Assembly (NCBI GenBank): GCA_001579985.1
Contig: LRSR01011202.1
Location: 1-28,280 of the forward strand
Source: Hypsibius dujardini
Lineage: Eukaryota > Tardigrada > Eutardigrada > Parachela > Hypsibiidae
DNA length: 28,280 nucleotides
Reading direction: 5' to 3'
Shown here in pieces: positions 1 through 11,280 of this stretch; positions within the stretch are counted from its first letter, which is position 1, and the number at the start of each line of letters is the position of its first letter. The position numbers and the translations under genes are program-made. Under the pieces are notes generated by a model. It had not been told where the DNA came from, did not search any database, and was given only the letters and a program-made list of their open reading frames with translations.

Positions 1-75
1 CTGTCTGTCTGTTTGTCTGTCTGTTTGTCTGTCTGTCTGTCTGCCTGTCTGTCTGTCTGACTACCTGCCTGCCAG
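1..75. repeat. (CTGT)n array at the window edge
   Basis: Imperfect CTGT/TTGT units, ending in CTGC variants; may extend beyond the window. Confidence 0.95.
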
Positions 76-765
76 CTTATATTTATCGTTTTGTCTGACT
101 CCAAGCTATCTGACCCATAGGTGGCGCTGAAAGAGTTCAGCACTCGGGTTTGCAGAGATGCCAGACGAGCGCTACACCTGACTGCATCCACAAGTACCCA
201 CTCTCGGTGCGACCCTGAAATTCAAGCACCCGACAACAGCCCGCCAGCGTGACGCGATTGAGCAGTGCAAAACATCCTGGCCTCTCAAAGAGCGATCCCA
301 CTCCAGTGTGTCATGACATCCCAGCGTTTACATCCTCACGCCTGTCAAGCAAACGTCAGCGGATCTTCCTTAGCGACCGCACACACAACCAACAAACAGA
401 TGATGTACGACGATCGCGCTGACTACGGCAGAATCAACAAATTAGATTGGCACCCGGATCGTCCCCGATGGGCCATCATGCATGGCTGAATGATTGATTT
501 CACGAGTACGCCATAGGTTCTCACTTTTCAATGGGAGTGAGTGTCAATACAAACACCATGAGGACCCAGGGGCTAGCAAAATGTTTTGACCGTGAAATTT
601 GCTGAGGGACTAGGAGTCAGAAAGTGACAGGAGCTATTAACGCAAATTCCACAATCAAAAGAAGAACTAAAGAGCAGTAGCAGCAAAGTCGGAATCTTAG
701 TATCAAAAGTCGGTAATCTGAATAATCTTAGTTTCAAAATCAGAATCTTAGTATTGTTCAAAATA

Positions 766-766
<1 letters not shown>
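76..766. other. No gene recognised
   Basis: Only short open frames on both strands, without recognisable motifs, clear splice pairs or RNA genes. Confidence 0.6.
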
Positions 767-822
<56 letters not shown>

Positions 823-823
823 T
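767..823. repeat. (CTGT)n array
   Basis: About 14 nearly perfect units. Confidence 0.97.
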
Positions 824-1575
824 TCTGAGTGAATGCTTAGTCGTTAGGCTTAGCTTGTGTTCCTCAAAACTTCATCTGAGACGAATTGTTTCTCACCGAC
901 CAGTTTTTTTCTTGAAAGATCTTGCCTATCGGCATTGTATATCTTCGCAAGTTTACGCAACAACACACAAGAACATGCTCACACACATGATCTCTGAATT
1001 GAATCCTATTATTAGCGTCATCCCGTGACGAGTAGGCGGATTTTTGTGGAATCAGGCCTAAACGTTTGTTACTCATCGCTTGTGGGAATTAAAAGTTCCC
1101 GGGGAACTGTGCGATGGGTAGTAGTGTAATAACACATTAACAACGCGCGCCTGCTGATAAAGGCCTCGCGGGGATTTCACGTACCTAGGAGGGGTTAAAT
1201 GACTTCGGAGACCTTCAGTTGAGAGATGAGAGCCTTGTAAGTGTTGGCTATCAAGTCCCTCCATAATATTCGTTTTATCAGAGGAAAAGGAAAGGTAAAA
1301 TGCTGAGCTAACGCTGACGTCGCCATCTGGGGGATGGGCCGGAACTCAAGGGAAATCTGGCGCGCGCATTGAGGGACCCGATCAATGTAACGACGAGGAG
1401 GTGCTGACCCCCAGTTTGGGAGCAGAGCACCAGATGGTGTGAAGTAAACCACTGCTGAAATGTGACCCGCACCTCGATTGACTGCCGGTGAATATAACTT
1501 CAAGCTTCGTAAGCGGGTCCAATATCTGTCAGTCTTACTGATGGGCAATGTCTGTCTATCGCACTTGTCTGACGC
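824..1575. other. No gene recognised; one 117-codon minus-strand frame
   Basis: The frame on the minus strand at 1548-1195 starts with ATG (MPISKTDRYWTRL) and is open for 117 codons. It has no domain, signal or clear splice context that I recognise. Its length is compatible with chance in 28 kb. Confidence 0.5.
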
Positions 1576-1576
1576 G

Positions 1577-1634
<58 letters not shown>

Positions 1635-1637
1635 CCT
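1576..1637. repeat. (CTGT)n array
   Basis: About 15 units, nearly perfect. Confidence 0.97.
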
Positions 1638-2234
1638 AAACATGTCTGCGTAACTGTTTGCGTCAGAGAACATGACAAAAAATGCTAATCCACTGGGTGG
1701 CTGAATTCTGAAGTACGCAAAATCGACACATGTCTCACAGCACAAGACTGACTTACACATTTCGAAACATTACATCGATGTTTATTTGACATAGGGGTTA
1801 GAATATGTCAATGCTATAAATAAATAAACATACACACAAGCATCTACGATGGTGACGCCATCTGACCACATTCAATTCAAAGAACGCCAAATGCTCCATT
1901 GAAAATGCTGGAGATCAACCGCAAACGGTGAGCAATCCTAAATAGATCAGGATCTGTGTTGACGCTTCTCATCTGAATACCACATCCAGACATTGTCTGA
2001 AAATCACCCTGTCACATCCAAATATAGCACCCTATAAATCAGCTTGTTAGAAACCGATTTACGGGAAGCGATCCGAGGGAAAAGACACAGCGAACGATAA
2101 TTCGCTAACGCGGGAAGAGTCAGTCATCCGATTCAGACACGACCCACGAGCGAGGGCGTTAATGAGTAAATAGTCATCTCTTGAGGGGAATTTTTTTCGC
2201 TAACATGACGTTCACTTTAAAAAAATCGCTGCCT
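1638..2234. other. No gene recognised
   Basis: Unique-looking sequence without recognisable coding or RNA signals. Confidence 0.6.
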
Positions 2235-2306
2235 CAACACACAGACACCGACAGGCACCAACACACAGACACAGACAGGCACCAACACACAGGCACAGAC
2301 AGGCAC
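2235..2306. repeat. Minisatellite, 24 bp unit, three copies
   Basis: Three consecutive units of CAACACACAGACACMGACAG plus GCAC. A short GTGTCTGTGTTTGTGTG stretch at about 2387-2411 is its inverted counterpart. Confidence 0.85.
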
Positions 2307-2776
2307 TCCTTTTTAGCGAACCGAGGCAGTTTGACAGGAGAGGCAATATTTCTAACCGATACTTGGGGCCCTCTCTATTTATACGGCGTGTGTCTGTGTC
2401 TGTGTTTGTGTGCCAAGGCAAGAAAAATGACGCAGTTTTTTTTCCGCCCAGATGCTTCACGATATATTTCACAGAAAATGATTCCGTCAGTCGACCGGAA
2501 AAACTGGAACGATAAAAAGCCCGGCGAGTGAAAGCGCGGGATTGTTCGGTTTAAGGCACGCTTCCGGAGCATACAGACAGCTGTTCTCTTCGGGGCTACG
2601 ATCCGCGTGAGGTTGCGTACACAGACTTCCGGATCGATTTCGGCCGTGAAAGAAGGGGCCTCTTTTTTTTACTGTCAAAAAGAGTCATCAATTATTGATC
2701 AAAGTGGAACTGCACGTTGTTGATGCAGCGGCGGTTTCAGTTTACACAACACATGTCCTCTCCTCACAGACCCGCA

Positions 2777-2822
2777 TAGACAGACAGACAGACAGACAGA
2801 CAGGCAGGCAGACAGACAGACT
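2777..2822. repeat. (CAGA)n array
   Basis: About 11 CAGA/CAGG units. Confidence 0.95.
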
Positions 2823-3568
2823 GGCAAAAGGCGTGACAGACAATACATCTCTCTTGTCTCTCAGTTTGTTTATTTACAGCATACGCGACAGAGATTTTTA
2901 TTGTCACATGTCTTTTTCGCCTCGGATGTGAGGAGAAAAAATATATTCAAGTTCAGACGAAAAAAAAGTGTCGTAAATTCGCGCGCCTTCCAGACAGACA
3001 GACAAATATGCAGTACAGGCAACAAGAGTGTGTTGTAATGAAGTGATGGGAGATATCGCCACCCGGCTATAAACGCGGAAGCCAAATTACTTTTTACGGC
3101 AGCTAAGCGTGTGCGTGATGGAGAAAGGAGATATCCAGTCAATATAAATAGATATCCAGTCAATAAAATATTCGGAGCGCGTCACAGGGGAGTACTTTCT
3201 TCCGCGGTTGATTGGCACTTGCCATACGGTGAGAAAACGTAAGACGCGCCGGGATTGAGCAGTTTTCGGGGAAACGCCCTGATTTCGGTGGGAGATCTTG
3301 GCCCGTATTTCAAGCCTTCACCTGCGCATGTTTTCCGTTTTTCTGAGATTGAAATCAAAATGGCTGGTTACACGTATTTACCGGATAAACAGACCGGTTA
3401 CTTAACGAGCGGCAAGCCGGCACTTGACGGTCGTCTTGGGTCGCCAATTTGTAGACAACTGGTACATGGGCCATTTATAAACAGAAGGCAACAACCTGAA
3501 AACGTACAGAACATCCCACCACACAAGCGTATAGTCACAGGCACAGACAAACTATAGGCTACTGATAA
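2823..3568. other. No gene recognised
   Basis: A short direct repeat (AGATATCCAGTCAAT, at about 3129 and 3152) is visible; nothing coding. Confidence 0.55.
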
Positions 3569-3661
3569 GCAGGCAAGCAATCAGGCAGACAGACAGACAG
3601 ACAGACAGACAGACAGGCAGGCAGGCAAACAGGCAAACAGGCAGGCAGGCATGCAGGCATG

Positions 3662-3692
<31 letters not shown>

Positions 3693-3763
3693 ATAGGCAG
3701 ACAGGCAGGCAGGCAGGCAGGCAGATAGGCAGACAGACAAACGGACGGGTGGGCAGGCAGACA
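3569..3763. repeat. (CAGA/CAGG)n array
   Basis: About 195 bp of mixed CAGA, CAGG and CATG units. Confidence 0.96.
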
Positions 3764-4471
3764 TTAGTCAAAGACACACAGATATAAACAGCCTACTAAC
3801 GATACCTCGCAACTATCAGAAGTTTCACCAAAGTAGTGAAATAGTCACGCGCATTCGTTCACATGATTTCGTTGAGTAAATAAACGGACAACAAAATATT
3901 TACCAGCCTATCCGACCCCCACTACAGATGTTGTCCTAAGATTGCACCCAGTTTCTTCTTGAAACACAACTGCAAAAAAGGAATGACCCAGGCGCCGGGC
4001 GCATACAGTAAACATACATGAAAATGTACATAGTTTCGCGGTTTACAAAACCCTATGATCAATGGGATGTGTATCCGCGTTCACGTACTGGTACAATTGT
4101 TGAAATTCTAGAACAAGGACACTTGTAAAATAACGACCTCGAGGCCTAATAATTTGTTGATACCACCTCAAAATGTTCGTTCGATACTGTACAAAATGTT
4201 TTCCTATGTGTGAAATGGGTGCCGCAAGAAAACAAAGACTCGATCGTGCGGCCAACATGTGCGTACTGCGCAGGATGGCTTATTTTAATCTCAACGGGGT
4301 GGAAGTTCTGCTTGCGGCATTTTTCCTAATCAAAGACGACGCTTTTTTGAGAGTTGGCTCGTGATGACAAGACACTGACATCAACCGCGAAGAAGAAGAC
4401 GCGAGAAATACAACATTAATGCCATAATATGGCAGTTAGAATGCGCATCGTTAATTATTAGCTAACTTCGA
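3764..4471. other. No gene recognised
   Basis: No frame with recognisable motifs; no RNA gene seen. Confidence 0.6.
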
Positions 4472-4549
4472 TCTGTGTCTGTCTGACTGTCAGTGTCTAT
4501 CTGCTTGCCTGTTTGCCTATCTGTATGTCTGAGTGCCTGTCTGGCTGGC

Positions 4550-4592
<43 letters not shown>

Positions 4593-4612
4593 TTGTCTGC
4601 CTGTCTGTCAGT
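4472..4612. repeat. (CTGT)n array
   Basis: Degenerate start, then about 15 good CTGT units. Confidence 0.95.
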
Positions 4613-5523
4613 TTAAAGAGTATTAATATTACATGCTGTTATTTTTACACGAAAGAGCGCAGCATTCCTATTTTCATGTTACGCGTAATAGCAGGAGAAT
4701 TTAGATTCCCATCCCGGAATATTCATAATTAAATTTAAGAGCAGCTGCTTGTTGCTGTTACGTTAACATTCCTCCACACTTCTTATTAATAAGACGAACA
4801 CAAAACTCTTCTGGCATATTCTTCTCGCTAATAACGTGTCACGTTTCGGATGAGCATTTTTTTGTTAACTAAAAATACAAATAAGAGAGAAAAGAAAACA
4901 AATTCGATATCCACAAGTGTCGGACTCGAAAATTGGCACCACACCACACACTCGGGCACAGCGTGTGGTACTGTACACAAAAGGGTGCGGGTCCCTCTGT
5001 CAATGCGGCGACACGCCTTGATCGAAGAAAAAACATACAAAAAAATCTCCCAAGGCAACAAAAATCATTTTTTGCCCTGAATAAGAAGGCTGCACGTCTA
5101 ATATTAATTTTCCTTCTTCGGTAATGACAACATCAAGACACCCCATGTGGCGGGGGGCAGGCAGCGATATATTGTGTGCCACCTTTAATAACCGAAAATT
5201 TCCCTCTAAAGTGAGAAGGTAGGTACACACACCAGGTCGGCAATAAATCAGCGTCATATAATTTTTCCCTCTCGATTACCCGCCATAACTGGAAAAGGTA
5301 CATGGAAATATGTATTATTGCCAATGCAGATTTTACTGCGAAAGGGAAAGACAGCACGCAGTGTGGCTCAGTCAAGTGTGGCAAGGAATTCAAGGCTACG
5401 GTCAGATTTCCCAGACTAGATGGAGGAGACTATACGGATTCGATCCTTCGATGCCAGCCAGAAAGGGGCAGAGGCTCGCGAAATCAGACAAGTACGTCTA
5501 GGCCAAACGCAGATATTCAGGTA
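4613..5523. other. No gene recognised
   Basis: Several overlapping short open frames on both strands, none with recognisable motifs. Confidence 0.55.
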
Positions 5524-5590
5524 GAGAGACAAGCAGGCAGGCATGCAGGCGTACAAACAGAGAGACAGACAGACAGAGAGACAGACAGAC

Positions 5591-5630
<40 letters not shown>

Positions 5631-5773
5631 CGACAGACAGACAGACAGACAGACAGACAGATAGACAAACAGACAGACAGACAAACGAACAGACAGACAG
5701 ACAGACAGACAGACGAGCTGACAGACAGACAGACAGACAGACATCAACAAATCTAAGCAGGCAGACAAGCAGG
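5524..5773. repeat. Long (CAGA)n array
   Basis: About 250 bp of CAGA units with GAGA, CAAA and CGAA variants, the longest array in the window. Confidence 0.97.
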
Positions 5774-6419
5774 AAACTGATTCAGGCAGGGAGAGATCAA
5801 CCAGAAATACCTTGCATGATACGTATCGTAAATTCGCAACTCCGCGAACTGAAGTGACCGGTAATCTGAGGAGACAACAGCGGGAGACAGGCAAGCAGCC
5901 GATAAAGAGGCACTGAGACAGTGTGGTATGTCGGGCTAACGTCGAGTAACATGGGGTGAAAGTTGTAATTGGCGCCTGCGGGTCTTCGTCTGCTTATTCT
6001 CATCTTCCATTCCTGGAGGGGCTCCGCTCCCTGCTCTGTTACGAATTTGTGTGCGATCGTCGTTCAACCAGACAAAGGAGTATTGGATAGATACAAGGGC
6101 AAGTTGAGAGAGTTTTGAGACAGGATTATAGTCTTACGGGACTGTGTGAGAGAGATGAAAAGAGATGAGGCCAAACAGACAGACAGAGCCATAACACCCG
6201 ATACGACCACAAAACTTGAACCTCAGATTCACCGAGATTAAACGCCCAATTTGTAACGCTGTGAGACGTGGGCAGAAATTAATTGTATATATGCCAATGT
6301 AAGTAGCTGTGCAGTGTCGCGAATAAAAAACGGGCTAAACGATTGCCCATTTCCCACCAAGACACAGCACAAGCCATCCCACAAGCAGAAATATAATTTA
6401 ATTTATTTTTAAATTGTCA
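5774..6419. other. No gene recognised
   Basis: No recognisable coding or RNA signal. Confidence 0.6.
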
Positions 6420-6735
6420 AAAACCCAAACAAGCAGAAAACCAGTTAGGCAGACAAGAGCACATGAACATAGACAAACAGATACAGACAATCAGGCCTAG
6501 ACAGGCAGGTAGGCAGGAAGACAAGAAGACGGGGTTATAGACAAACAGACAACCAGGCACAGGGAGGCAGACAGCCAGGCAGACAGACCAGGACACGGGA
6601 CATAGACAAACAGACAAAGGCTGAGGCAGACAGTCAAACGCAGGCAGGCTCAGGAATTCAGGCACAGGCAAACAAGCTCGCAGCTATATAGACAAACACG
6701 CATGGATAGACAGACATTCAGAAACGGACGGACAC
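6420..6735. repeat. Degenerate CAGA-type array
   Basis: Scattered CAGACA, CAGGCA and ACAGAC units over about 315 bp, clearly older than the other arrays. Confidence 0.8.
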
Positions 6736-6790
6736 AGACATACATAGTCTTGTTTAGACACGAAAGTCGGACTTCTTCATTAGATATAGA

Positions 6791-7220
6791 CAGTTAACAG
6801 CGATTTGCACAAACCGCAAAGAGGTGACAATATTAACCGCCACAGACAATTTGGCACCATCTCACCAGACCAGTGACTCAACTCAACCGTTATCAATTTC
6901 GAATACCGGAAGTTTCGCAAGTCCTAACCGATAACGACAACTTGAGCACAACCACTCATGCAATAGTAAAGAAACATATCTCAATATACGTATCTGCTTG
7001 TTGTTCTGACTTCATTAACGCTTCTCTCTGGCATATCGCTCTTTCCTAGGAAGGACCAAGCAAAACAAGAGAGCGATCGAGCCCATTTTAAAGAGCCTTA
7101 CCTCGAGATTCTCCGGGTTTCTCCAACACCGCCAAGCCCCAACTCGTGCTGGAACTCATGAGGATCGTCAACAGCAACGCTGTCGCCACAACCGGCGCGC
7201 GGATCCGGAGATTCCACATC
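6791..7220. repeat. Segmental duplication block 1, copy A (partner 18641-19062)
   Basis: Runs from CAGTTAACAGCG to the start codon of the signal-peptide exon and covers the exon and about 310 bp of its intron. The two copies are in the same orientation and differ by scattered substitutions and small indels. Similarity stops immediately upstream of the ATG in both. Confidence 0.9.
7102..7219 (-). CDS. Second copy of the EGFR signal-peptide exon
   Basis: Same length (118 nt), same ATG start, same phase-1 donor (CTCGAG|GTAAGG) and an intact frame compared with 19061-18944. Only three residues differ (Phe4 to Leu, Met18 to Thr, Gly30 to Ala). It lies in a duplicated block (6791-7220 versus 18641-19062). 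No exon resembling EGFR exon 2 is visible between 1 and 7101. It could start a tandem EGFR-like gene whose body lies beyond the window, be an alternative first exon, or be an orphan duplicate. Preservation of frame and donor argues for recent duplication, selection or both. Confidence 0.75.
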
Positions 7221-7365
7221 CTAGCCACGGAAGTACCTTCGTGGATGATGCTGATGAGAGGGTCCTCACGTTGACGACGTCAGTTATCGTCCATCTCCGC
7301 CAAAATAAATGAGATCCGGTTGACGTGAATAAGATCCAAGAAAATGCTTTCTTTCGCTAACAGCG

Positions 7366-7482
7366 AATGGAGGAAAGAGTCCAAAATGGAGCCAGAAAGG
7401 GTCCAAAATGGTGCCAGAAAGGGTCAAAATGGAGCCAGAAAGGGTCCAAAACGGGGTCAGAAAGGGTCCAAAACGGAGTCGG
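7366..7482. repeat. Minisatellite, about 21-22 bp unit
   Basis: Five or so imperfect tandem units of the type CCAGAAAGGGTCCAAAATGG. Confidence 0.85.
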
Positions 7483-8045
7483 TAATGTGAAATGTGGACT
7501 GTGGAGAGAGATGGCCAACAGGTGTGTCGTGTAGACTGGAGATAAGGTACCGGGATACCACTGGCCAACTGTTGTAACGGGTAGAAAGGCTAGACCGATG
7601 AAAACGATGGATGAAGCGGAAGTACAGGAAAAAGTATCCAGCGGTGGGATTCCAGATGGGAAGCCTTTTAATATGGGAGATTTCTTCAGGGGGGAAACGA
7701 GAGAAGAAGGAGTCGAGAGGGGAGAGGTATTTGTGTTTGTGTGTGTGTGATGGATTGTGCTACGGAGATGAGAAGAGATGAGATGAGAAGTGGTGTAGCG
7801 GTCTGTGTGGGGAGGAATTTCGCTTCGGTAGACCAGTGTGCAAATAGTTGTCTCTCGGTCTTCACTTCACCAATTTCCCTGCTTTATGAGCGCACATGTG
7901 GGCGTTTTCCTAAGAGCCCCATCGGGGATTGGTGGGGTGGCCGGTTGACGTCACGCGTGACTCACGACTCCGACTGGGGGAGAAGTCCCGCCTTTTATGT
8001 GATGCTGCTGCGTTGGTATGACGTTCGGTCTGTCGATTCGTCATA
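7483..8045. other. No gene recognised
   Basis: Lies in the 2.3 kb that separates the duplicated exon from its duplicated upstream block. G-rich stretches with GAGATGAG runs; no gene. Confidence 0.6.
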
Positions 8046-8200
8046 CCGGTACTGTACTGTCTCGATCATTTAATGCTGCTTTTTAGACCCACCGTATATT
8101 ATGACTGCACACACTGCGCTTCACTGCAGTCATAATATACGGTGGATCTAAAACGCAGCACCAAATGATCGAGACAGTACGGTACTGCAGTAGTGCCACA
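8046..8200. mobile_element. Near-perfect palindrome (foldback element)
   Basis: Two arms of about 65 bp (8048-8112 and about 8127-8198) surround a loop of about 14 bp. The left arm begins GGTACTGTACTGTCTCGATC and reaches CCGTATATTATGACTGCA. The right arm is its complement with a few mismatches. It would form a long hairpin. CGTAC-containing motifs continue to about 8245. Confidence 0.8.
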
Positions 8201-8657
8201 GTACGAGTCTGAGATCCCGTACGAGGTCCCGTACTGGTCCCCTGTGGGAGTTCCGCTAAGTCACGCAAGTTATTTGACGAATTTATTTAAGTCGTCATTT
8301 AATTTAACTTTAAAACGTCGGAACGTCAAAAGTTAACTCTTTTCATTCAAGGATTGAGTTCATATATTTCAAGTGAAACCTCGAACTTAATGTTCCCGTT
8401 AACGGTAAAACTGTCGCTGAATCATTGACAAGTTTAAATAACCATTTAATGGTGAATTTTAAGTTCGGTTTCATCGTTTTATACAACGTCAATATGTTAA
8501 TTAGAGTTTGATTTGAGGGTTACCGTCACTTCAACGATGAAATAACCCCTTATTTAGATCGAGAGACGAAGATCTACAGTATTCGTAGTATATCTGTATA
8601 TTCCATTACGAGCGAAAACATCACTTACGGCGGTTAGATTTGCTGATGATAATAATC

Positions 8658-8995
8658 ACCTTGCGAGACACGTTTTGATGCGCGACGCAGGAGGACCTGA
8701 GATTTTCAAACGACGTTTTCCACTCGCTTGCACGCAACTCGTCCTGCTTGGTCTGTGTCCATTTGCGCGTACGGTTAAAACGCACGAACGAGAGAATCGC
8801 ACACAACTCGTCCTGCCTGGTCTGTGTTGATTCGCGCGTACGGACAAACGAGGAAACGCGGAAAGTGCGATTCTCTCGTTCGTGCGTTTGCGCGTACGCG
8901 CGAATAGACACAGACCAGACAGGACGAGTTGTGTGCGATTCTCTCGTTCGTGCGTTTGCGCGTACGCGGGCATCAAAAGGTGTCTCGCAATCTTG
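8658..8995. mobile_element. Foldback element with internal tandem motifs
   Basis: The outer arms are CTTGCGAGACACGTTTTGATG (8660-8680) and its complement near 8968-8992. Inside are several copies, in both orientations, of three motifs: GCGCGTACG, ACGAACGAGAGAATCGCACA and CAACTCGTCCTGC plus GGTCTGTGT. It is CpG-rich compared with its surroundings. Open frames here come from the repeats and are not genes. Confidence 0.75.
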
Positions 8996-9502
8996 CTAAT
9001 GATAGCCGACGACGAAATAGTCTTTACAACCTTCATAACCTTCATAACATGCCGTGAAATGCTAGTTTTCGAAACCGAGAAATAATTTTTTCTAACGGAG
9101 AAACCGAGATTTTTGAATTTGGCGTGCTGCTTGACAGTTTAAGGTTATGTTTTAGTCATTTGCTGCTGGACCAAGGTTCCGGCAGAAACTGACAAGAAAA
9201 TAACCATTTTTTCCATTGTTTTTTACTGTTTTGAATGAAAAACGTCTCCGCAGGATCAGAAGTGACTGAAATTGCTCAGACATGTGGGATGTGACAATCC
9301 CCCAAAATGACCATCTCTATTGGTCGTCTAGAAACGTAATTACCTCACTTGGACTGCTTCGACTGGCACGTGTTCAGTGTTCAATGGAGTTCTCTTATTT
9401 TTGCCGCCCAAAATTAAAATGTTTTCAAAAAATGTCCGTGTCCGATCTGGCACCGGACGTAAACGAAATTAGGGCTTTCTCATAGCAGGAAGTGTAAACA
9501 TC
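8996..9502. other. No gene established
   Basis: A plus-strand frame at 9282-9485 contains RNVITSLGLLRLARV, faintly like a receptor-L repeat, but nothing around it supports an exon. Confidence 0.5.
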
Positions 9503-10265
9503 AGGCAATTTTATGTAGAAGGGTTCACAGGAAGGACGCGCAACATTTCATTGTACGCCTCCAGGCCATCTCGAGTAGCCACGCGAGATAAGACGTCGGT
9601 CCTCGAGGTCCCCAGTCCTCAAGGTCCCCGGTCCCAAGGTCCCCGGTCTCAAGGTCCCCGGTCCCAAGGTCCCCGGTCCTCAAGGTCCCTGGTCCTCAAG
9701 GTTCCCGGTCTCCAAGGTCCCTGGTCCTCAAGGTTCCCGGTCTCCAAGGTCCCCGGTCCTCAAAGTCCCCCGAATTTCTGTTGCGCTCAGCTAAAAGACG
9801 ATACTCGCAAGAGATATAGGAGCCATCGAGGGGTTTGCGTTGCGCTTGTCGTGAAGAATTCCACTGTTTTATGGACCTTGAACTTGACCCTTGCGAAATG
9901 GCGCTACGTTATGCGCTGTTTGTATACAGAGGTTAAAGAGTTAGTATCTTATAAGTCAATCAATTTCTTGGTCTCGAACTACGAGAAACTTGGACACGCA
10001 AAGTTGGGACTGTTTCATAGAGCAACGAACACGTTCAATTAGTCGTCCATTAATAATGACGATGAGAATTGTCGACAGAGGGCGACACAATCGAAATAGG
10101 GAGAGACACATTACGTTTCACGTCCGAGCTTCGCGTGCTGAACTACAGAGACGCTTCTGTACGAGCACATTACTAGAACAAATGTATCGACGACGACGGA
10201 ACGGTGTAATCATAAATTGAAATCGACGCGATTGGGTCTGATTTTGTAAAGATTCCTCGCCCTCG
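9503..10265. repeat. Segmental duplication block 2, copy A: upstream region (partner 19186-19651)
   Basis: Starts with AGGCAATTTTATGTA and shares a long near-identical core (around 9775-10000) with the region upstream of EGFR exon 1. Copy A also has a minisatellite (9597-9771) and about 100 bp near 10022-10110 that copy B lacks. An open plus-strand frame runs through both cores, but the differences are not concentrated in third codon positions. I read the block as promoter or 5'-untranslated DNA of the minus-strand gene rather than a gene. Confidence 0.85.
9597..9771. repeat. Minisatellite, about 15-17 bp unit, in duplication copy A only
   Basis: Roughly ten units of CAAGGTCCCCGGTCYY. Copy B of the block has a single CTCAAGGTCTCC remnant at the same place (about 19280), so the array expanded after duplication or was lost from copy B. 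Confidence 0.88.
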
Positions 10266-10779
10266 TGCTGACCTATCCAGCAAATTTGATTTGAACTCAT
10301 CTGGCGTCACAGCAGAATTTTCAGCGGTCTTTGTTGAAACAACTCAAGCATCCACGTGAAAAAAAGTACATTTTTTGGCGTGGCCTTGCGCCCTTTGAGG
10401 AAGTTCATTAGGCTGATCCCCTGATAGGCTAAATGTGGGGGTGATTTCGGAGGGAGATCGCGAAAGTACTGCCCATTCTATTTTTTAACCAGTTTAATAT
10501 TTATGCTAATTTGTACAAGTTATTTCAACGGCGAAGCTCCGAGAAGCTGTGTTTTGGCGAAATTTCAAAGTTAGTAAAATACTGGAAGATCCCATTTTAG
10601 CTACATGCAGATGTGTGCTTATTTGGGTCCAAACAAACCGTAGCAGCGGATCTAACAAATCAATAACTTAATAATCAATGTTTATTTACTAGAACAGCGT
10701 TTCAGACTAGAGAAAAACGTTCAAGACAACAACTACAACAATAAAAAGCTAGTTCTTTACAAACACAGGACCGAAAAAG
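10266..10779. other. No gene recognised
   Basis: AT-rich intergenic sequence between the duplicated block and the retrotransposon remnant. Confidence 0.6.
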
Positions 10780-11280
10780 CCTCCTCAAGGTCCCGTGTCT
10801 CAAGGATAGTGTTAATAACAGAAGTTGCATTGCCACGAGAAAGCTCTATGCTAATTCGTTGACGGAGGTATTCTGTGGCTCTTTTCTCCCGGCGTGGTTA
10901 GTGATTTTCCTCCCGATTTTCGCAATCAATCCCTTCGCTTCCTTCCCTCAAACGCCAAACGTCTCGAAGGCCACTTGAATAAAGAGGAACCGCCCTTCTA
11001 GATCCCGATATGTTTGGCGATTGCTCATCTCGGCTTCATGGGCTACTCTGCCTGCGGTTGCATTCGATCTCCAATTTAGGATGGTGCCATGGTGTCCCAC
11101 ACAGTAACGTCCAACACCAAGGCCTTGCCTTGTTTCCACGGGACCATACTCATGCGTCTAGTTGTTTCCCATCTTGGCGTACCAGTCCAGGAGGCTCACA
11201 GATGGCCGATTCAGAAGCACTGACCGGTGCTCGTTTCAAGACGTCGTTCAACGAGGAGTGACGGCTATGGCGACCCGAGC
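10780..11280 (-). mobile_element. Non-LTR retrotransposon remnant, C-terminal end of the reverse-transcriptase ORF
   Basis: The minus strand carries, in order but in shifting frames, LNDVLKRAPVSASES, GLVRQDGK, PWKQGKALVLDV...WDTMAPS, YRDLEGRFLFIQVAFETFG, GKEAKGLIAKIGRKI and RISIELSRGNATSV. This succession (…RQDGK…PWKQGK…D.LAPS…Y..L...F.F.P.A.ETLG.WG…, then a Gln/Arg-Ile-Ser-Ile and RGNA tail) is the familiar C-terminal region of many animal LINE ORF2-type proteins. At least three frame breaks or stops, including one just after FETFGV, show it is dead. I could not assign a clade. Confidence 0.85.

Noticed and set aside
1195-1548. 117-codon minus-strand frame with ATG start
   Set aside because: No recognisable motif, signal or splice context; length is within what chance allows in six frames of 28 kb.
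3552-3777. Cys/Leu-rich and Thr/Asp-rich open frames over tetranucleotide arrays (here and at about 5300-5890, 15516-15857, 19488-19831)
   Set aside because: They are translations of CTGT/CAGA repeats, open in every frame because the unit has no stop.
9282-9485. Plus-strand frame with RNVITSLGLLRLARV, faintly like a receptor-L repeat
   Set aside because: Only one short motif matches; the following residues do not fit the L-domain pattern and nothing around it supports an exon.
9551-10042. Plus-strand open frame through duplicated block 2, matched by 19200-19592
   Set aside because: Differences between the copies are not biased to third codon positions, copy A has no ATG at the frame start, and half of it is encoded by a minisatellite. 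Conservation is explained by the DNA duplication.
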